Source of the DNA: an uncultured Anaerococcus sp.
Lineage (GTDB): Bacteria > Bacillota > Clostridia > Tissierellales > Peptoniphilaceae
Direction: 5' to 3'
Length of the DNA: 64,000 bases
Assembly (NCBI GenBank): GCA_943914475.1
Contig: CALUCE010000006.1
Coordinates: 48,997 to 112,996, forward strand
The notes below the pieces were generated by a model. That model had not been told where the DNA came from. It ran no database searches and saw nothing but the letters and a program-made list of their open reading frames with translations. The position numbers and the translations under genes were made by a program. Shown here piece by piece: positions 44,555 through 53,808 of the stretch (position 1 is its first letter; each line of letters begins with the position of its first letter).

Positions 44555-45871
44555 TTAGAAGGAAATTTGATACCTCATAGCTATAAAGCATAAAATTATT
44601 GCCAAGGGTACATAGATATATTTTCCTGTATAGTACCATAAGTCCCCATGTTTTTTATTTGAAGACTTGTTTATCTCTGCCATCAAATCATCCTTTTTCA
44701 TAACAAAGAACCAAGATATGGCTCCTATGATAGCTGAAAGAGGAAGTATATATATAGTAACAAAATCCATCCATGGTCCCCATTTTGCTATAGGCTCTAT
44801 GAATATTCCTACCACAAGTACCAAAACAGACAAGACTGCTAGGATTAATTTTTTAGATATATGAGGAAAGCCAGAATGCACTGCATCAGAAACTGTATCT
44901 ATCATGGATTGGATAGAAGTTATACCTGCAAATACCATGGCTATATAAAGGATAATAGCAAAAATCCTTCCTCCATTTATCTCTTGTAAGACATTTGGCA
45001 AAACCACAAATAGTAGTTTAGGACCGGATGATGGTGAAAAGCCAAAGGCAAAGGATGATGGTATCATTACAAAACAAGCTAGCATGGCAGCCAAAGTATC
45101 AAGACCTGCGGTTGTTGATGAAGAGCTTACCACATCTTCCTCATCGGATAGGTAGGATCCATAAACTATCATTACAGTTCCTACTATAGATAAGGAGAAA
45201 AATGCCTGACCCATAGCAGCTATCCAAACCTTAAGGTCCAAAAGTTTTGAAAAGTCTGCAGTAAAAATAAACTTATATCCTTTAGATGCTCCATCCAAAA
45301 AACCTATCCTTATAGCAAGGATTACAAATAAAATAAAGAATAAGGGCATCATAAACTTGTTGGTTCTTTCTATACCGTGAGTTCCTTTAATCATAGTAAT
45401 AAATACTATTAGCATCAAAAATACATGACCTACAACTACAGAAAATTCCTGGCTTGATATATTTTCAAACCATACTTCAGGTTTTATAGTCATAAGGCTA
45501 CCTGATACAGAATCCATCAAGGCTTGGACAACATAAGTGATAACAACCCCATAGCCCATAGCTAAAAGGGTTGTTCCAACGATAGGAAGCCATCTTAGGA
45601 CTCTACCGATTTTTCCAAGTCCTCTTTGACTCCAGATTTCTTTATAAACACCCATGGGTCCCATCTTGTATTTTCTGCCGACAGCATTTTCTGCTGCAAG
45701 ACCTACCCTACCAAAGATTAGGACAAAGATTAGATATGGAATCATAAAAGTGAATCCACCATTTTCTCCTAACTTGTAAGGGAAAGCCCATACATTAGCA
45801 AGTCCTACTGCCGATCCAACACAGGCCATAATGAAGCCCCATCTGGATGAAAATCTTCCTCTTTCTTTCAT
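44555..45871 (-). CDS. Sodium-dependent (NSS/SNF family) transporter, copy A
   Basis: A 438-residue LeuT-fold importer for an amino acid or related amine driven by sodium. The start SSRWGFIMACVGSAVGLANVW contains the broken TM1 with sodium-site residues; FFSLSIVGTVMIVYGSYL is the TM6 region. Eleven to twelve spans. It lies 20 bases after a close paralogue on the same strand, so the two are cotranscribed. Confidence 0.9.
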   Translation of the reverse strand: MKERGRFSSRWGFIMACVGSAVGLANVWAFPYKLGENGGFTFMIPYLIFVLIFGRVGLAAENAVGRKYKMGPMGVYKEIWSQRGLGKIGRVLRWLPIVGTTLLAMGYGVVITYVVQALMDSVSGSLMTIKPEVWFENISSQEFSVVVGHVFLMLIVFITMIKGTHGIERTNKFMMPLFFILFVILAIRIGFLDGASKGYKFIFTADFSKLLDLKVWIAAMGQAFFSLSIVGTVMIVYGSYLSDEEDVVSSSSTTAGLDTLAAMLACFVMIPSSFAFGFSPSSGPKLLFVVLPNVLQEINGGRIFAIILYIAMVFAGITSIQSMIDTVSDAVHSGFPHISKKLILAVLSVLVLVVGIFIEPIAKWGPWMDFVTIYILPLSAIIGAISWFFVMKKDDLMAEINKSSNKKHGDLWYYTGKYIYVPLAIILCFIAMRYQISF

Positions 45872-45891
45872 AAAATCTCCTAAAAAATATC

Positions 45892-47214
45892 TTAAAAAGT
45901 AATCTTAAATACTAGAGCAACAAAACATAGGATTAAGGCTATTGGTACATAGATATACTTACCAACAAAAATCCACTTGTCCCCGTATTTTCTCTTGGAA
46001 CCAGTATTTATTTCTCCTAAAAGTTCTTCTTTTCTTAAAATCCAGAACCAAGATACTGCTCCTATAGTTGCTCCTATCGGAATAATATAAATTGAAACAA
46101 AGTCCATCCAAGGTCCCCAGGAAGCAATACTTTCCATATTTACTCCTATAGCAAAAGTCAAGATACCTATGGCTATTAGAATATGGCTTCTTTTAAAATT
46201 AGGGAACTTGTGGAGAAGAGACTCTGCTATAACTTCAAACATGTTTTGTAAGGATGAAATCCCAGCAAAAACAACTGCTGTATATAATATTATAGAAAAG
46301 ACCCTACCATAAGATATTTCTTGGAGAATCTTTGGCAAAACCTCAAATAACATACCAGGTCCACCAACTTGTTCCATATTGTAAACTGTGATTGCAGGAA
46401 TTATTACACAAGCTGCAACCATAGCTGAAATTGTGTCAAAAAGTGCTGTTGACTTAGAAGAAGAAACTATATCTTCTTTCTTAGATAGGTAGGACCCACA
46501 CACTATCATCCCAGATCCTGTTACAGATAAGGAGAAGAAGGCTTGTCCCATAGCATTTAAAATAGTCGAAAAGTTAAGTTTTGATTCATCAAACCTAAAC
46601 ATGTACTTGTATCCTTCTATAGAATTAGGCAACATGAAAATTCTTACTGCCAAAATAATAAATAATACAAAAAAAGCAGGCATCATAACTTTGTTGGTTT
46701 TTTCTATTGTATGTGCCCCACCTATACAAGTAAACAAGGTAAAAATAATTATTAGAGCATGAAATACTACAACTGAGTAAGGTCTATTAGCAAAACTTTC
46801 AAACCAGTTTTGGGTATTTACAGTCATTAAGGTACCTGTTACAGAATCAAAAAGGGCCCTGAAGACATAGGAAACAATAACAGCATAGCCTATAGCTATA
46901 CACAAGCTTCCCATCAAAGGAATCATCCCAATCCATTTAGAAATAAAAGAATGTTCCTTATGGTCCTTTCTAGAATTTAGCGCATATTCATAGGATCCTA
47001 AGGTTCCAGTTTTGGCAAGTCTTCCTATAGCAAATTCTGCAGATAAGCCTACATAACCAAAAATACCTATAAAAATCAAATAAAATATTAAAAAGTAGGC
47101 TCCACCATCTTGCAATTTATAAGGAAAACCCCAAACATTGGCCATTCCCACAGCCGAGCCAACGGCCGTCAGTATAAATCCTAATCTCGAGCTAAAAGTT
47201 TTTGTTTTATCCAT
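45892..47214 (-). CDS. Sodium-dependent (NSS/SNF family) transporter, copy B
   Basis: A 440-residue paralogue of the next gene: SSRLGFILTAVGSAVGMANVW at TM1 and FFSLSVTGSGMIVCGSYLS at TM6. The two share this framework through the C-terminus (GPWMDFVSIYIIP versus GPWMDFVTIYILP), so they arose by tandem duplication. I use the ATG at 47214 behind GGAGG rather than an in-frame TTG at 47226 that overlaps the binding site. Substrate unknown; tryptophan or branched amino acids are typical for relatives. Confidence 0.9.
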   Translation of the reverse strand: MDKTKTFSSRLGFILTAVGSAVGMANVWGFPYKLQDGGAYFLIFYLIFIGIFGYVGLSAEFAIGRLAKTGTLGSYEYALNSRKDHKEHSFISKWIGMIPLMGSLCIAIGYAVIVSYVFRALFDSVTGTLMTVNTQNWFESFANRPYSVVVFHALIIIFTLFTCIGGAHTIEKTNKVMMPAFFVLFIILAVRIFMLPNSIEGYKYMFRFDESKLNFSTILNAMGQAFFSLSVTGSGMIVCGSYLSKKEDIVSSSKSTALFDTISAMVAACVIIPAITVYNMEQVGGPGMLFEVLPKILQEISYGRVFSIILYTAVVFAGISSLQNMFEVIAESLLHKFPNFKRSHILIAIGILTFAIGVNMESIASWGPWMDFVSIYIIPIGATIGAVSWFWILRKEELLGEINTGSKRKYGDKWIFVGKYIYVPIALILCFVALVFKITF

Positions 47215-47311
47215 TTCTTCCTCCAATTCCTTGGCCCACTTTTCACTTTAGTACGCCAAGGTGTTTATGTGATAAAACAATTCTATCATATTTTTGTAAT
47301 AATTCAAGTAA

Positions 47312-47713
47312 TTATTCTGACTTCATAACTTCTTTTCTTAACTTAATCTCCTTATTGAAATGGAAAAAGACAAACCTAGCACTTGCTATTAGTTTTCCAT
47401 CATCATCGGTAATATCCGCTTCCACTGTTGATAGATTTTTTCCTTCCTTAATTATCTTAGCCTTAGCATAGATATAGTCACTATCCAAACAAGGATTTAA
47501 AAAATTTAGATTAGCTTGAGCAGTTGTGGCTATTCTCCCACTTACATTTGATATCAAATTTCCACAAACAGTATCAGCTAAAGTCATCAAAAGCCCACCA
47601 TGGACAGATCCAATAGCATTTAGACTTTCTTCTGTAATTTTTACTCTAGCATAACCTTCCCTGTTTTCAATCTTTATAAGCTCAACACCAGCAACATCAT
47701 CAAAATCTTTCAT
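47312..47713 (-). CDS. PaaI-type hotdog-fold thioesterase
   Basis: A 133-residue hotdog protein that probably hydrolyses an acyl-CoA. NAIGSVHGGLLMTLADTVCG is the PaaI signature with His-Gly-Gly and the catalytic-helix Asp; ATTAQANLNFLNP follows. AAAGGAGG precedes the ATG. An older gene's stop codon overlaps this binding site (see the remnant next to it), so the gene once sat second in an operon. Confidence 0.87.
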   Translation of the reverse strand: MKDFDDVAGVELIKIENREGYARVKITEESLNAIGSVHGGLLMTLADTVCGNLISNVSGRIATTAQANLNFLNPCLDSDYIYAKAKIIKEGKNLSTVEADITDDDGKLIASARFVFFHFNKEIKLRKEVMKSE

Positions 47714-47724
47714 ATTTTCCTCCT

Positions 47725-47862
47725 TTAAAATAACTCATTATTAAAAATCACATCAAATATACCAGGAACAAAATCTTTGGTTTTGTCCCCATATAACTTT
47801 TTATTAAGCTTACTTTGTGCATCATTTGCCAACGGGCTTATTTTGTTTAACCACAAAATATC
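47725..47862 (-). pseudogene. C-terminal gene remnant 1, ends at the paaI binding site
   Basis: An open frame without a start reads ...LNKISPLANDAQSKLN, then KKLYGDKTKDFVPGIFDV, then IFNNELF and stop, the TAA lying just before the paaI AAAGGAGG. It matches remnant 2 codon by codon. I do not recognise the parent protein. The rest of the gene is gone. Confidence 0.6.
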
Positions 47863-48028
47863 TCAATTTGAGCAATCACTTGGAATATACCGGGGACAAA
47901 ATCTTCAGTTTTGTCCCCATATAAATTTTTATTAAGCCTCCTTTGTGCATCACTTGCCAATGAGCTAGTTCTATTTAGATAATACCACTTTTTTCTTATA
48001 TTAATAGGTTCATAAATTATATATAAAA
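47847..48028 (-). pseudogene. C-terminal gene remnant 2, paralogous to remnant 1
   Basis: An open frame of about 60 codons without a usable start contains KKWYYLNRTSSLASDAQ, then RRLNKNLYGDKTEDFVPGIF. Over the shared part many differences from remnant 1 are silent third-base changes (for example GTC CCC versus GTT CCT), so both copies evolved as coding DNA before decaying. Together the two remnants fill the 364-base gap between paaI and the lipid kinase; the rest is the kinase promoter. Confidence 0.6.
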
Positions 48029-48029
48029 C

Positions 48030-48058
48030 TTATACAAAAGTTTTTTATTTGCTATAAT
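48030..48058 (+). promoter_or_regulatory. Promoter of the lipid kinase gene
   Basis: -35-like TTATAC, 17-base spacer, perfect -10 TATAAT (48053-48058), 31 bases before the chosen ATG. Confidence 0.5.
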
Positions 48059-48089
48059 AATAACAGTTATCATATAAGTGGAGAATGAA

Positions 48090-48995
48090 ATGGAAAAAAC
48101 ACTATTTATTTTAAGCTCACAAGCAGGGTCTTCAGAATTTTCTTTTAGCAAAGAAGATATCTACAAAGTTTACAAGAAAAATGGACTTGAAAAAAATATA
48201 GAGATAGTAAAAACTTCCCACCAAAACCATGCCATAGAGGCAGCCCAGGCTTTTATAAAAAAAGATTATGATAAAAAATCAATCATAGTTTGTGGTGGAG
48301 ATGGGTCCTTAAATGAGGTGGCAGGAGCTATCTATCCTTCAGATACAGCTCTTGGTCTTATACCTATGGGAACAGGAAATGACTTTTCTAAAAACTTAGA
48401 TTACAAAAATTTCACCCTAGAAAAAACACTAAAGAGAACAATAGCCCCCATAGACCTAATAGAAGTAAACGGTAAGATTTGTGTGAATGTAACAAGTCTT
48501 GGTTTTGATACAGAAGTCTTATCAAACGCCTATTACTTCCTTGACAAAAAGCCTTCTTTAGGAAAAAAAGCCTATATTAAATCTGTAATTTATTCCTTAA
48601 AAAATATAGACTACGAAAATTTGAAAATAAAACTTGAAACAAGTAAGGGAAAAACTATCCACCTTAAGGGAGAATATTTGCTTTTAGCCCTCTGCAACGG
48701 CGGCTACTATGGATCAGGCTTTAACCCAGCACCCATGGCAAAAATCGACGACGGCATCCTAAACCTAGTACTTGCAAAAAAGATTTCTTTAATAAGACTC
48801 CTTCCCCTAATTTTAAAATACAGAAAAGGAAAGCTAGAAAACTCCCCCTACCTAGACCATTTCCAAATAAAATCAGGTACAATAAAATCACAAAAGCCCT
48901 TCAAAGCAAACATAGACGGAGAAATCTTTACCTCCAAGGAAATCAACTTTAATATCCTCCCCCAAGCTTTAAATTGGATGTATTTTGAAGACTAG
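48090..48995 (+). CDS. Diacylglycerol/lipid kinase family protein
   Basis: A 301-residue DagK/YegS-type kinase. The nucleotide site VCGGDGSLNEVAGAI (about 70-84) and the LIPMGTGNDFSKNL motif (about 94-107) are clear, followed by the beta-sandwich domain with LCNGGYYGSGFNPAPMA. It phosphorylates diacylglycerol or a related lipid at the inner membrane face. The ATG at 48090 is behind GTGGAG; an in-frame GTG at 48078 is part of that site. Confidence 0.88.
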   Translation: MEKTLFILSSQAGSSEFSFSKEDIYKVYKKNGLEKNIEIVKTSHQNHAIEAAQAFIKKDYDKKSIIVCGGDGSLNEVAGAIYPSDTALGLIPMGTGNDFSKNLDYKNFTLEKTLKRTIAPIDLIEVNGKICVNVTSLGFDTEVLSNAYYFLDKKPSLGKKAYIKSVIYSLKNIDYENLKIKLETSKGKTIHLKGEYLLLALCNGGYYGSGFNPAPMAKIDDGILNLVLAKKISLIRLLPLILKYRKGKLENSPYLDHFQIKSGTIKSQKPFKANIDGEIFTSKEINFNILPQALNWMYFED

Positions 48996-49170
48996 GAATA
49001 AAACCGTGATTAAAATCTAAGTAAAGCTATAGCAATAAATCTTTCACTTTTATAAAAATCTCTTTTTAGAATCCCCATCAAAATATGCCCGTCGTTATGA
49101 AAAACAGGTAGGACATATAAGAATTGTTATTCAAACTGTCTTTAAAATAATAAACAAGGAGTCTTAACTC

Positions 49171-49560
49171 ATGTCTAAAGAATTTTTAATAAATCTAAAA
49201 AATTATGCTATTACTACTTCACACATTGAAAGCATAATCATCGTTGGTTCTTATGCAAATCACACAGAAACAGAAAGTTCAGACTTAGATGTCGTTATTA
49301 TAACAAGAAATAAAAAGAAAATGCTGCAAGATCAGAAGTTTACCCAAAATTTTGGTAAGGTGATAAGGCAGAGAACTGAATACTATGGTGTCTGTACATC
49401 AATTCGCTCACGGTATAAAGATGGTAAAGAAATAGAGTTTGGCTTAGTGGACCCAACATGGATATCAAAACCACTTGATGCTGGAACTTATAAGGTTTTA
49501 TCAGATGGATATAAAATCCTAATTGACAAAAAACATTATTTTAAAGATTTAAAAATTTGA
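49171..49560 (+). CDS. Small nucleotidyltransferase-domain protein
   Basis: A 129-residue protein with the minimal nucleotidyltransferase motif: IIIVGSYANHTETESSDLDVVI gives G-S and the D-x-D pair (about residues 24-45). A further Glu in EIEFGLVDP could be the third metal ligand. It resembles MNT-type antitoxin or aminoglycoside-transferase domains. No HEPN partner is beside it; the 175 bases upstream hold no clear gene. GGAGT lies ahead of the ATG. Confidence 0.72.
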   Translation: MSKEFLINLKNYAITTSHIESIIIVGSYANHTETESSDLDVVIITRNKKKMLQDQKFTQNFGKVIRQRTEYYGVCTSIRSRYKDGKEIEFGLVDPTWISKPLDAGTYKVLSDGYKILIDKKHYFKDLKI

Positions 49561-49629
49561 TTATTCTTTAATAAGGTCGACATATAATTTAACAAACAAT
49601 TATTAAGATAAAATAAACAAGATCCAATT

Positions 49630-49796
49630 TTATATTTTTATATTTCTAGTAGATCGACCCTTACCTATTTTTTGATTAAGCTTTTGTCTACTAGGTCTTT
49701 TAACGACCTTTCAATAGTTCTTTGGGATATATCTGGGTAAAGTAGAACTAAATCTGTTTTCGATAAGCTTTCTAAGCTATTTTCAAATACCTTCAT
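49630..49796 (-). pseudogene. Frameshifted winged-helix C-terminal remnant (Fic-like tail)
   Basis: The frame from 49796 reads MKVFENSLESLSKTDLV, then LLYPDISQRTIERSLKDL, VDKSLIKK and a TAG. One base out, the next frame continues IGKGRSTRNIKI and a TAA, restoring the usual DNA-binding ending 'LIKKIGKGRSTR'. This resembles the C-terminal winged helix of Fic-family proteins. The body of the gene is missing. It occupies most of the 323-base gap between the nucleotidyltransferase and the symporter. Confidence 0.55.
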
Positions 49797-49833
49797 TCTA
49801 TAAGCTTATATATGAAAATTTAATATGGGAAAA

Positions 49834-49870
49834 TAAAAACAGATTGAAAACTAAAATTCAACCTGTTTTA
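49834..49870 (-). terminator. Terminator of the alanine/glycine symporter gene
   Basis: On the minus strand AAAACAGGTTGAA pairs with TTCAATCTGTTTT, followed by TATTTT. Confidence 0.75.
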
Positions 49871-49883
49871 TCTAAGCTAATTC

Positions 49884-51269
49884 TTATTTCTTAAAAAACT
49901 CCATATAGTCTCTTCCTGAAAAATCCCTATCTGGGTCTTTGAAGAAGTCTTTTACTAGGTTTTTGAAAGGTTTATATAAAAATACTAGTCCTATTAGGTT
50001 TGGGATTGCCATCATTCCGTTTAGGGTATCGGTGATAGACCAGATGGCTTGGAGGCCTCCTATTGAACCTACAAAGGCCATAACTATATATAAAACTCTA
50101 AATGGTATACCGATTTCTCTACCAAATAGATATTCGTTACATTTTTCTCCATAGTAGGACCAGCCTAGGATTGTTGTAAAGGCAAATAGGGTAAGTCCTA
50201 TGCTTACTATATATCTTGCTCCTTTAAAGCCTGTTTCAAAGGCCTTGATAGTCATCTCTGCACCTTGGACTTCGCCACTTGTCCAAAGTCCTGATATTAT
50301 TACCACAAGTCCTGTTATGGTACAAACTACAAGGGTATCCATAAATACTTCAAAAACTGCCCACATGCCTTGACGAACTGGGTGGTCGATTTGGGATGCT
50401 GCATGGGCTATAGGTGCAGAACCCAAACCTGCTTCATTGGTAAAAATCCCCCTAGAAAAACCTGATCTCATAGCAAGACCAAGGCTGGCACCAGCAAATC
50501 CTCCCACGGCTGCTTGGCTGGTAAAAGCAGATTTAAAGATTAGGGAAAGTGCTCCTGGCAAGGCCTTTCTTTCTATAATAATTACTACAAGTCCTCCAAC
50601 TATATAAAATAGGGCCATAAATGGTACAATTTTTTCCGCTACATTTCCTATCCTTTTTACTCCACCAATCAAAACAAAAGCTAGTAAGATTGCAATTATT
50701 ATACCTGAAACAGTGGTATTGATATTAAAGGTTGATTTTAAGGTAGAAGAAATTGAGTTTGATTGGGTCATACAGCCAATTCCAAAACAAGCAAGACCTC
50801 CAAACAAAGCAAAAGCTTTGGCAAGTCCCTTGAAGCCAAGCCCTCTTTCTATATAGTACATGGGTCCTCCAACCCTTTGTCCCTTGGAATTGTGGGTGGC
50901 TGTGGCTGATGCTAGGGTCACTTCTGCAAATTTCGTACTCATACCAATGATGGCTGCAACCCATATCCAAAACAAAGCGCCGGGTCCACCGGTTGAAATA
51001 GCTAGGGCTACTCCCGCTATATTTCCTGTTCCTACTGTTGCTGCCAAGGCAGTAGAGACTGCCTGGAAGGGTGTCAAATAACCCTCATCGGCCTTTACTT
51101 TTTCAAAGATTTTGCCAAAGGTATTGGCCCAAATATATCTAGCCTTCCTAAAAACTACAAATCCCGATGTAATCATTAATAAGATTCCTACTCCCAAGAG
51201 CAGAATCTGGGTGGGAACTCCCCACACAAGTTTATTTAAAAAGCTATTAAACTCAATTACTGTCTTCAT
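49884..51269 (-). CDS. Alanine/glycine:cation symporter (AGCS family)
   Basis: A 461-residue sodium-driven importer of alanine or glycine with about ten to eleven spans. The family motifs TVGTGNIAGVALAISTGGPGA and FTNEAGLGSAPIAHAAS are both present. I use the ATG at 51269 behind GGAGG with five-base spacing; an in-frame upstream start at 51281 overlaps that site. Single-gene unit. Confidence 0.92.
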   Translation of the reverse strand: MKTVIEFNSFLNKLVWGVPTQILLLGVGILLMITSGFVVFRKARYIWANTFGKIFEKVKADEGYLTPFQAVSTALAATVGTGNIAGVALAISTGGPGALFWIWVAAIIGMSTKFAEVTLASATATHNSKGQRVGGPMYYIERGLGFKGLAKAFALFGGLACFGIGCMTQSNSISSTLKSTFNINTTVSGIIIAILLAFVLIGGVKRIGNVAEKIVPFMALFYIVGGLVVIIIERKALPGALSLIFKSAFTSQAAVGGFAGASLGLAMRSGFSRGIFTNEAGLGSAPIAHAASQIDHPVRQGMWAVFEVFMDTLVVCTITGLVVIISGLWTSGEVQGAEMTIKAFETGFKGARYIVSIGLTLFAFTTILGWSYYGEKCNEYLFGREIGIPFRVLYIVMAFVGSIGGLQAIWSITDTLNGMMAIPNLIGLVFLYKPFKNLVKDFFKDPDRDFSGRDYMEFFKK

Positions 51270-51514
51270 CTCTACCTCCAATGTAACTATTTTACCAAAA
51301 AGAAGTGCTAAAGCGCAATATTTTTTTGTATAATTCCTACATTAATATTTATAATAATAGATGTGTATTTTTAAAGGAAAAGAAGAGATAATGATAGTAA
51401 AGCTCTAAATACTAACATAATTCCTAAATTTTATTTTAATAATAAATGTTCTTGCTTTAATAAAATTTTATTATTTGTGATAATATACTCAATCAAATAC
51501 TTAAAGTTAAAGAT

Positions 51515-51551
51515 AAAAAAACTTGCAGAAAAGCAAAGCCTCACTGCAAGT
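51515..51551 (-). terminator. Terminator of the PTS-IIC-like/PanE-like unit
   Basis: On the minus strand ACTTGCAG pairs with CTGCAAGT, followed by seven T. Confidence 0.85.
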
Positions 51552-51566
51552 ATAAGTATTTTGTAT

Positions 51567-52493
51567 TTATTTTATTCCTAAGATTTCTTCTTTGGCATGG
51601 ATAAAGTCTGTGATTAATTCACAATATGGTGTATCAATTCCAAGTTCTTTACCCTTTCTTGCCACCGCCCCATTGATATAGTCGATTTCTGTTAGTCTCT
51701 TGTTTTGGATTAAGTCTTGGTGCATGGATGGATAGTGGTGACCTGCCTTAACGCTAGTATCAAAAACATAGTCTACTATTTCTTTTTCGTTTAGTTTTAC
51801 ACCTGAGGCTTTTCCTACAGTAACAAATTCACTTATAATTTCTTTTACTATAGTTTGGCCAGATTCAGATCCGAAAAATTCCTTAATATTGCAGTCTAAC
51901 AAAGCACAGGTTGAGTTCATGGTTCCATTTACACAAGCCTTTCTCCAAATTGATGGAACAACATCTTCATCATAGGTTACATTAAGATCAGCTTGGTTCA
52001 TAATATCAACAATTTCTTTTGTATCTTCAAAACCATTTTCAAAATCAAGTGATTGTAAATCTACGGCTCCAGTTCCTTTAAGTATAGCAACTCCCGGGCC
52101 TTCAAGACCTGCGATCCACACGGTAACTCCCATTATAATGTTTTTTTCTGGTATAAATTCTTTAATCACATCTTTATGGCCAAGTCCGTTTAGGAGACAT
52201 AAAACTTTTGTTTTATCACCAATGATTGGTTTTATGTCGTTAAGCATAGACTTTAATTGCATAGCTTTAGTAAATAAGATTATTAAATCCGCTTCTTTTT
52301 TGGCTTCTGTAGGTTTCATTATTTCCATCTTAGCAACATCTTCTACATCACCTTTTATGTTCAAGCCATCTTCTGTGATTTTTTTAATATGGTCTTCCCA
52401 CTTATCTAAAAGTATAACTTCTTGACCAGCCTTGTGTAATTGATAACCAAAACGGCATCCCATAGCTCCTGATCCTGCAATATAAATTAACAT
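51567..52493 (-). CDS. Ketopantoate reductase family protein
   Basis: A 308-residue NADPH-dependent reductase with the fold of PanE. The dinucleotide motif AGSGAMGCRFG is at residues 6-16; KACVNGTMN holds the catalytic Lys and Asn, and the C-terminal helix has KEIISEFVTVGKASG. In pantothenate synthesis it would reduce ketopantoate, but no panB/panC is nearby and many PanE paralogues act on other 2-keto acids. It follows the PTS-IIC-like gene by 11 bases under the same GntR locus, favouring a substrate-specific role. Confidence 0.82.
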   Translation of the reverse strand: MLIYIAGSGAMGCRFGYQLHKAGQEVILLDKWEDHIKKITEDGLNIKGDVEDVAKMEIMKPTEAKKEADLIILFTKAMQLKSMLNDIKPIIGDKTKVLCLLNGLGHKDVIKEFIPEKNIIMGVTVWIAGLEGPGVAILKGTGAVDLQSLDFENGFEDTKEIVDIMNQADLNVTYDEDVVPSIWRKACVNGTMNSTCALLDCNIKEFFGSESGQTIVKEIISEFVTVGKASGVKLNEKEIVDYVFDTSVKAGHHYPSMHQDLIQNKRLTEIDYINGAVARKGKELGIDTPYCELITDFIHAKEEILGIK

Positions 52494-52504
52494 ATGTTCC
52501 TCCT

Positions 52505-53575
52505 TTAATTTTCTTCAAATACAAAAATTTCTTCATCATAAAGTTTTAACATTTTACAAAATACTTTATGTACTATAAAACCAACTACAAAAGGTATAAC
52601 AAGCCATGTAATAAACATCATTAAAAGCCCTACACTTCCAGCATTGTAGGCTTCAAGTGGTGAAACTAGACCAACGAAGTCAAAACCTGCAGATTCTGGA
52701 GCTCCCGTCATATTCAAAATCGGTACTGAAAGTGCACTTACGGCTGCAGTCACAGACACCGGCAAGGCAATAATAGGATGCATCAAGAAGTTTGGCATCA
52801 TCATCTTCATACCACCAAGTCCAATGGCAAGTGGAACTCCTGCATCATTTACTTTCATGGTAGCCCATACTAAATATGCAGCTGCTGCCGCAACCCCCAT
52901 ACCTGCTGCGGCTGAGGATATTCCATTAAGTCCAACAGCCAGTTCTATAGCAACTGTAGAGATAGGACTTATTGTAATGATAGCAAATGATATAGCAATT
53001 AATATTGTCATAAGTACTGGTTGTAAACTTGTAAAACTACTTATTCCTTGTCCTATCAGGCTTGTAATCATACTTACATATGGCAATGTTAAAGTTCCTA
53101 CATAACCTATACCTGCTCCAACTACTATTGGCAATAAAACTAAGTTTAAAGATCCAAATCTATCCCCTATAAATTTAATAGCCAAAACTGCTAAGGATGA
53201 AACCAACATAACGTTGATTACATCACCTATTCCCGCTAATTGGAATATACCCACTATCTGTCCGTCTACCTTAGTTTCTACAATCTTCCAGGCTCCCGAT
53301 CCAACAAAGGCTGCTTCCCCAACACAAGCTGCTTGAATTGCATTAAAATTAAACTGAAGTGCAATTAAAAATCCTGCCATTATGGCTGTGAAAAATTGAA
53401 ATATTTGCACAATACTCAACAAAAATGAAATAAGATCATTAGACTGTGCAAAAGGATTAAAAAAAGTTGCAAGAATTGCATTAGGTATCAAAGCAACTAC
53501 TATAGCAATAGTTGTACCATTTATCACTTTTAAAATAAAAGAACTTGCTGTTTCCTTGTTTTTAGTCTGCGGCAT
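52505..53575 (-). CDS. PTS EIIC-like (PfoR-type) membrane protein
   Basis: A 356-residue membrane protein with about nine to ten spans. It matches the PTS_EIIC_2 group, which includes clostridial PfoR: NAILATFFNPFAQS, GSGAWKIVETKVDG, then TISPISTVAIELAVGLNG and MPNFLMHPIIALP. These proteins look like PTS membrane domains but lack IIA and IIB parts, so real sugar transport is unproven. It forms a unit with the PanE-like gene, downstream of gntR and a matching operator-like site. Confidence 0.78.
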   Translation of the reverse strand: MPQTKNKETASSFILKVINGTTIAIVVALIPNAILATFFNPFAQSNDLISFLLSIVQIFQFFTAIMAGFLIALQFNFNAIQAACVGEAAFVGSGAWKIVETKVDGQIVGIFQLAGIGDVINVMLVSSLAVLAIKFIGDRFGSLNLVLLPIVVGAGIGYVGTLTLPYVSMITSLIGQGISSFTSLQPVLMTILIAISFAIITISPISTVAIELAVGLNGISSAAAGMGVAAAAAYLVWATMKVNDAGVPLAIGLGGMKMMMPNFLMHPIIALPVSVTAAVSALSVPILNMTGAPESAGFDFVGLVSPLEAYNAGSVGLLMMFITWLVIPFVVGFIVHKVFCKMLKLYDEEIFVFEEN

Positions 53576-53664
53576 GCTACCTCCTATAAATATAATATTT
53601 TTGATAATGCTAATACTCTATTTAAATCTATGTATTATGTAAACACTATTAAATAAATCTAACC

Positions 53665-53675
53665 TGGTATTATCA
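53665..53675. promoter_or_regulatory. Operator-like site upstream of the PTS-IIC-like gene
   Basis: TGGTATTATCA differs by one base from the perfect TGGT-N3-ACCA palindromes 140 bases away beside gntR. FadR-type GntR regulators bind TGGT-N-ACCA sites. It lies about 90 bases before the PTS-IIC-like ATG. Confidence 0.4.
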
Positions 53676-53808
53676 CTTTATCTAATTAAAAATAGTTTAT
53701 CAGTACATGTCAACCATTATAGTTAAAATGTATCAAGATCTTTTAATATATCATATTTTAAAAATACTTTTTGCTTATATTAAGGGGTTATTCTTTTTAT
53801 CAAGAAAA

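Noticed and set aside
47725..48028. The inverted repeat GGGGACAAAA/TTTTGTCCCC as a terminator or riboregulator
   Set aside because: The same bases read as conserved codons in both remnant copies with silent differences, so a coding origin explains them better; no T-run follows.
49084..49167. A short plus-strand frame (KYARRYEKQVGHIRIV...) before the nucleotidyltransferase
   Set aside because: It has no start or binding site and no recognisable family; too short to separate from chance.
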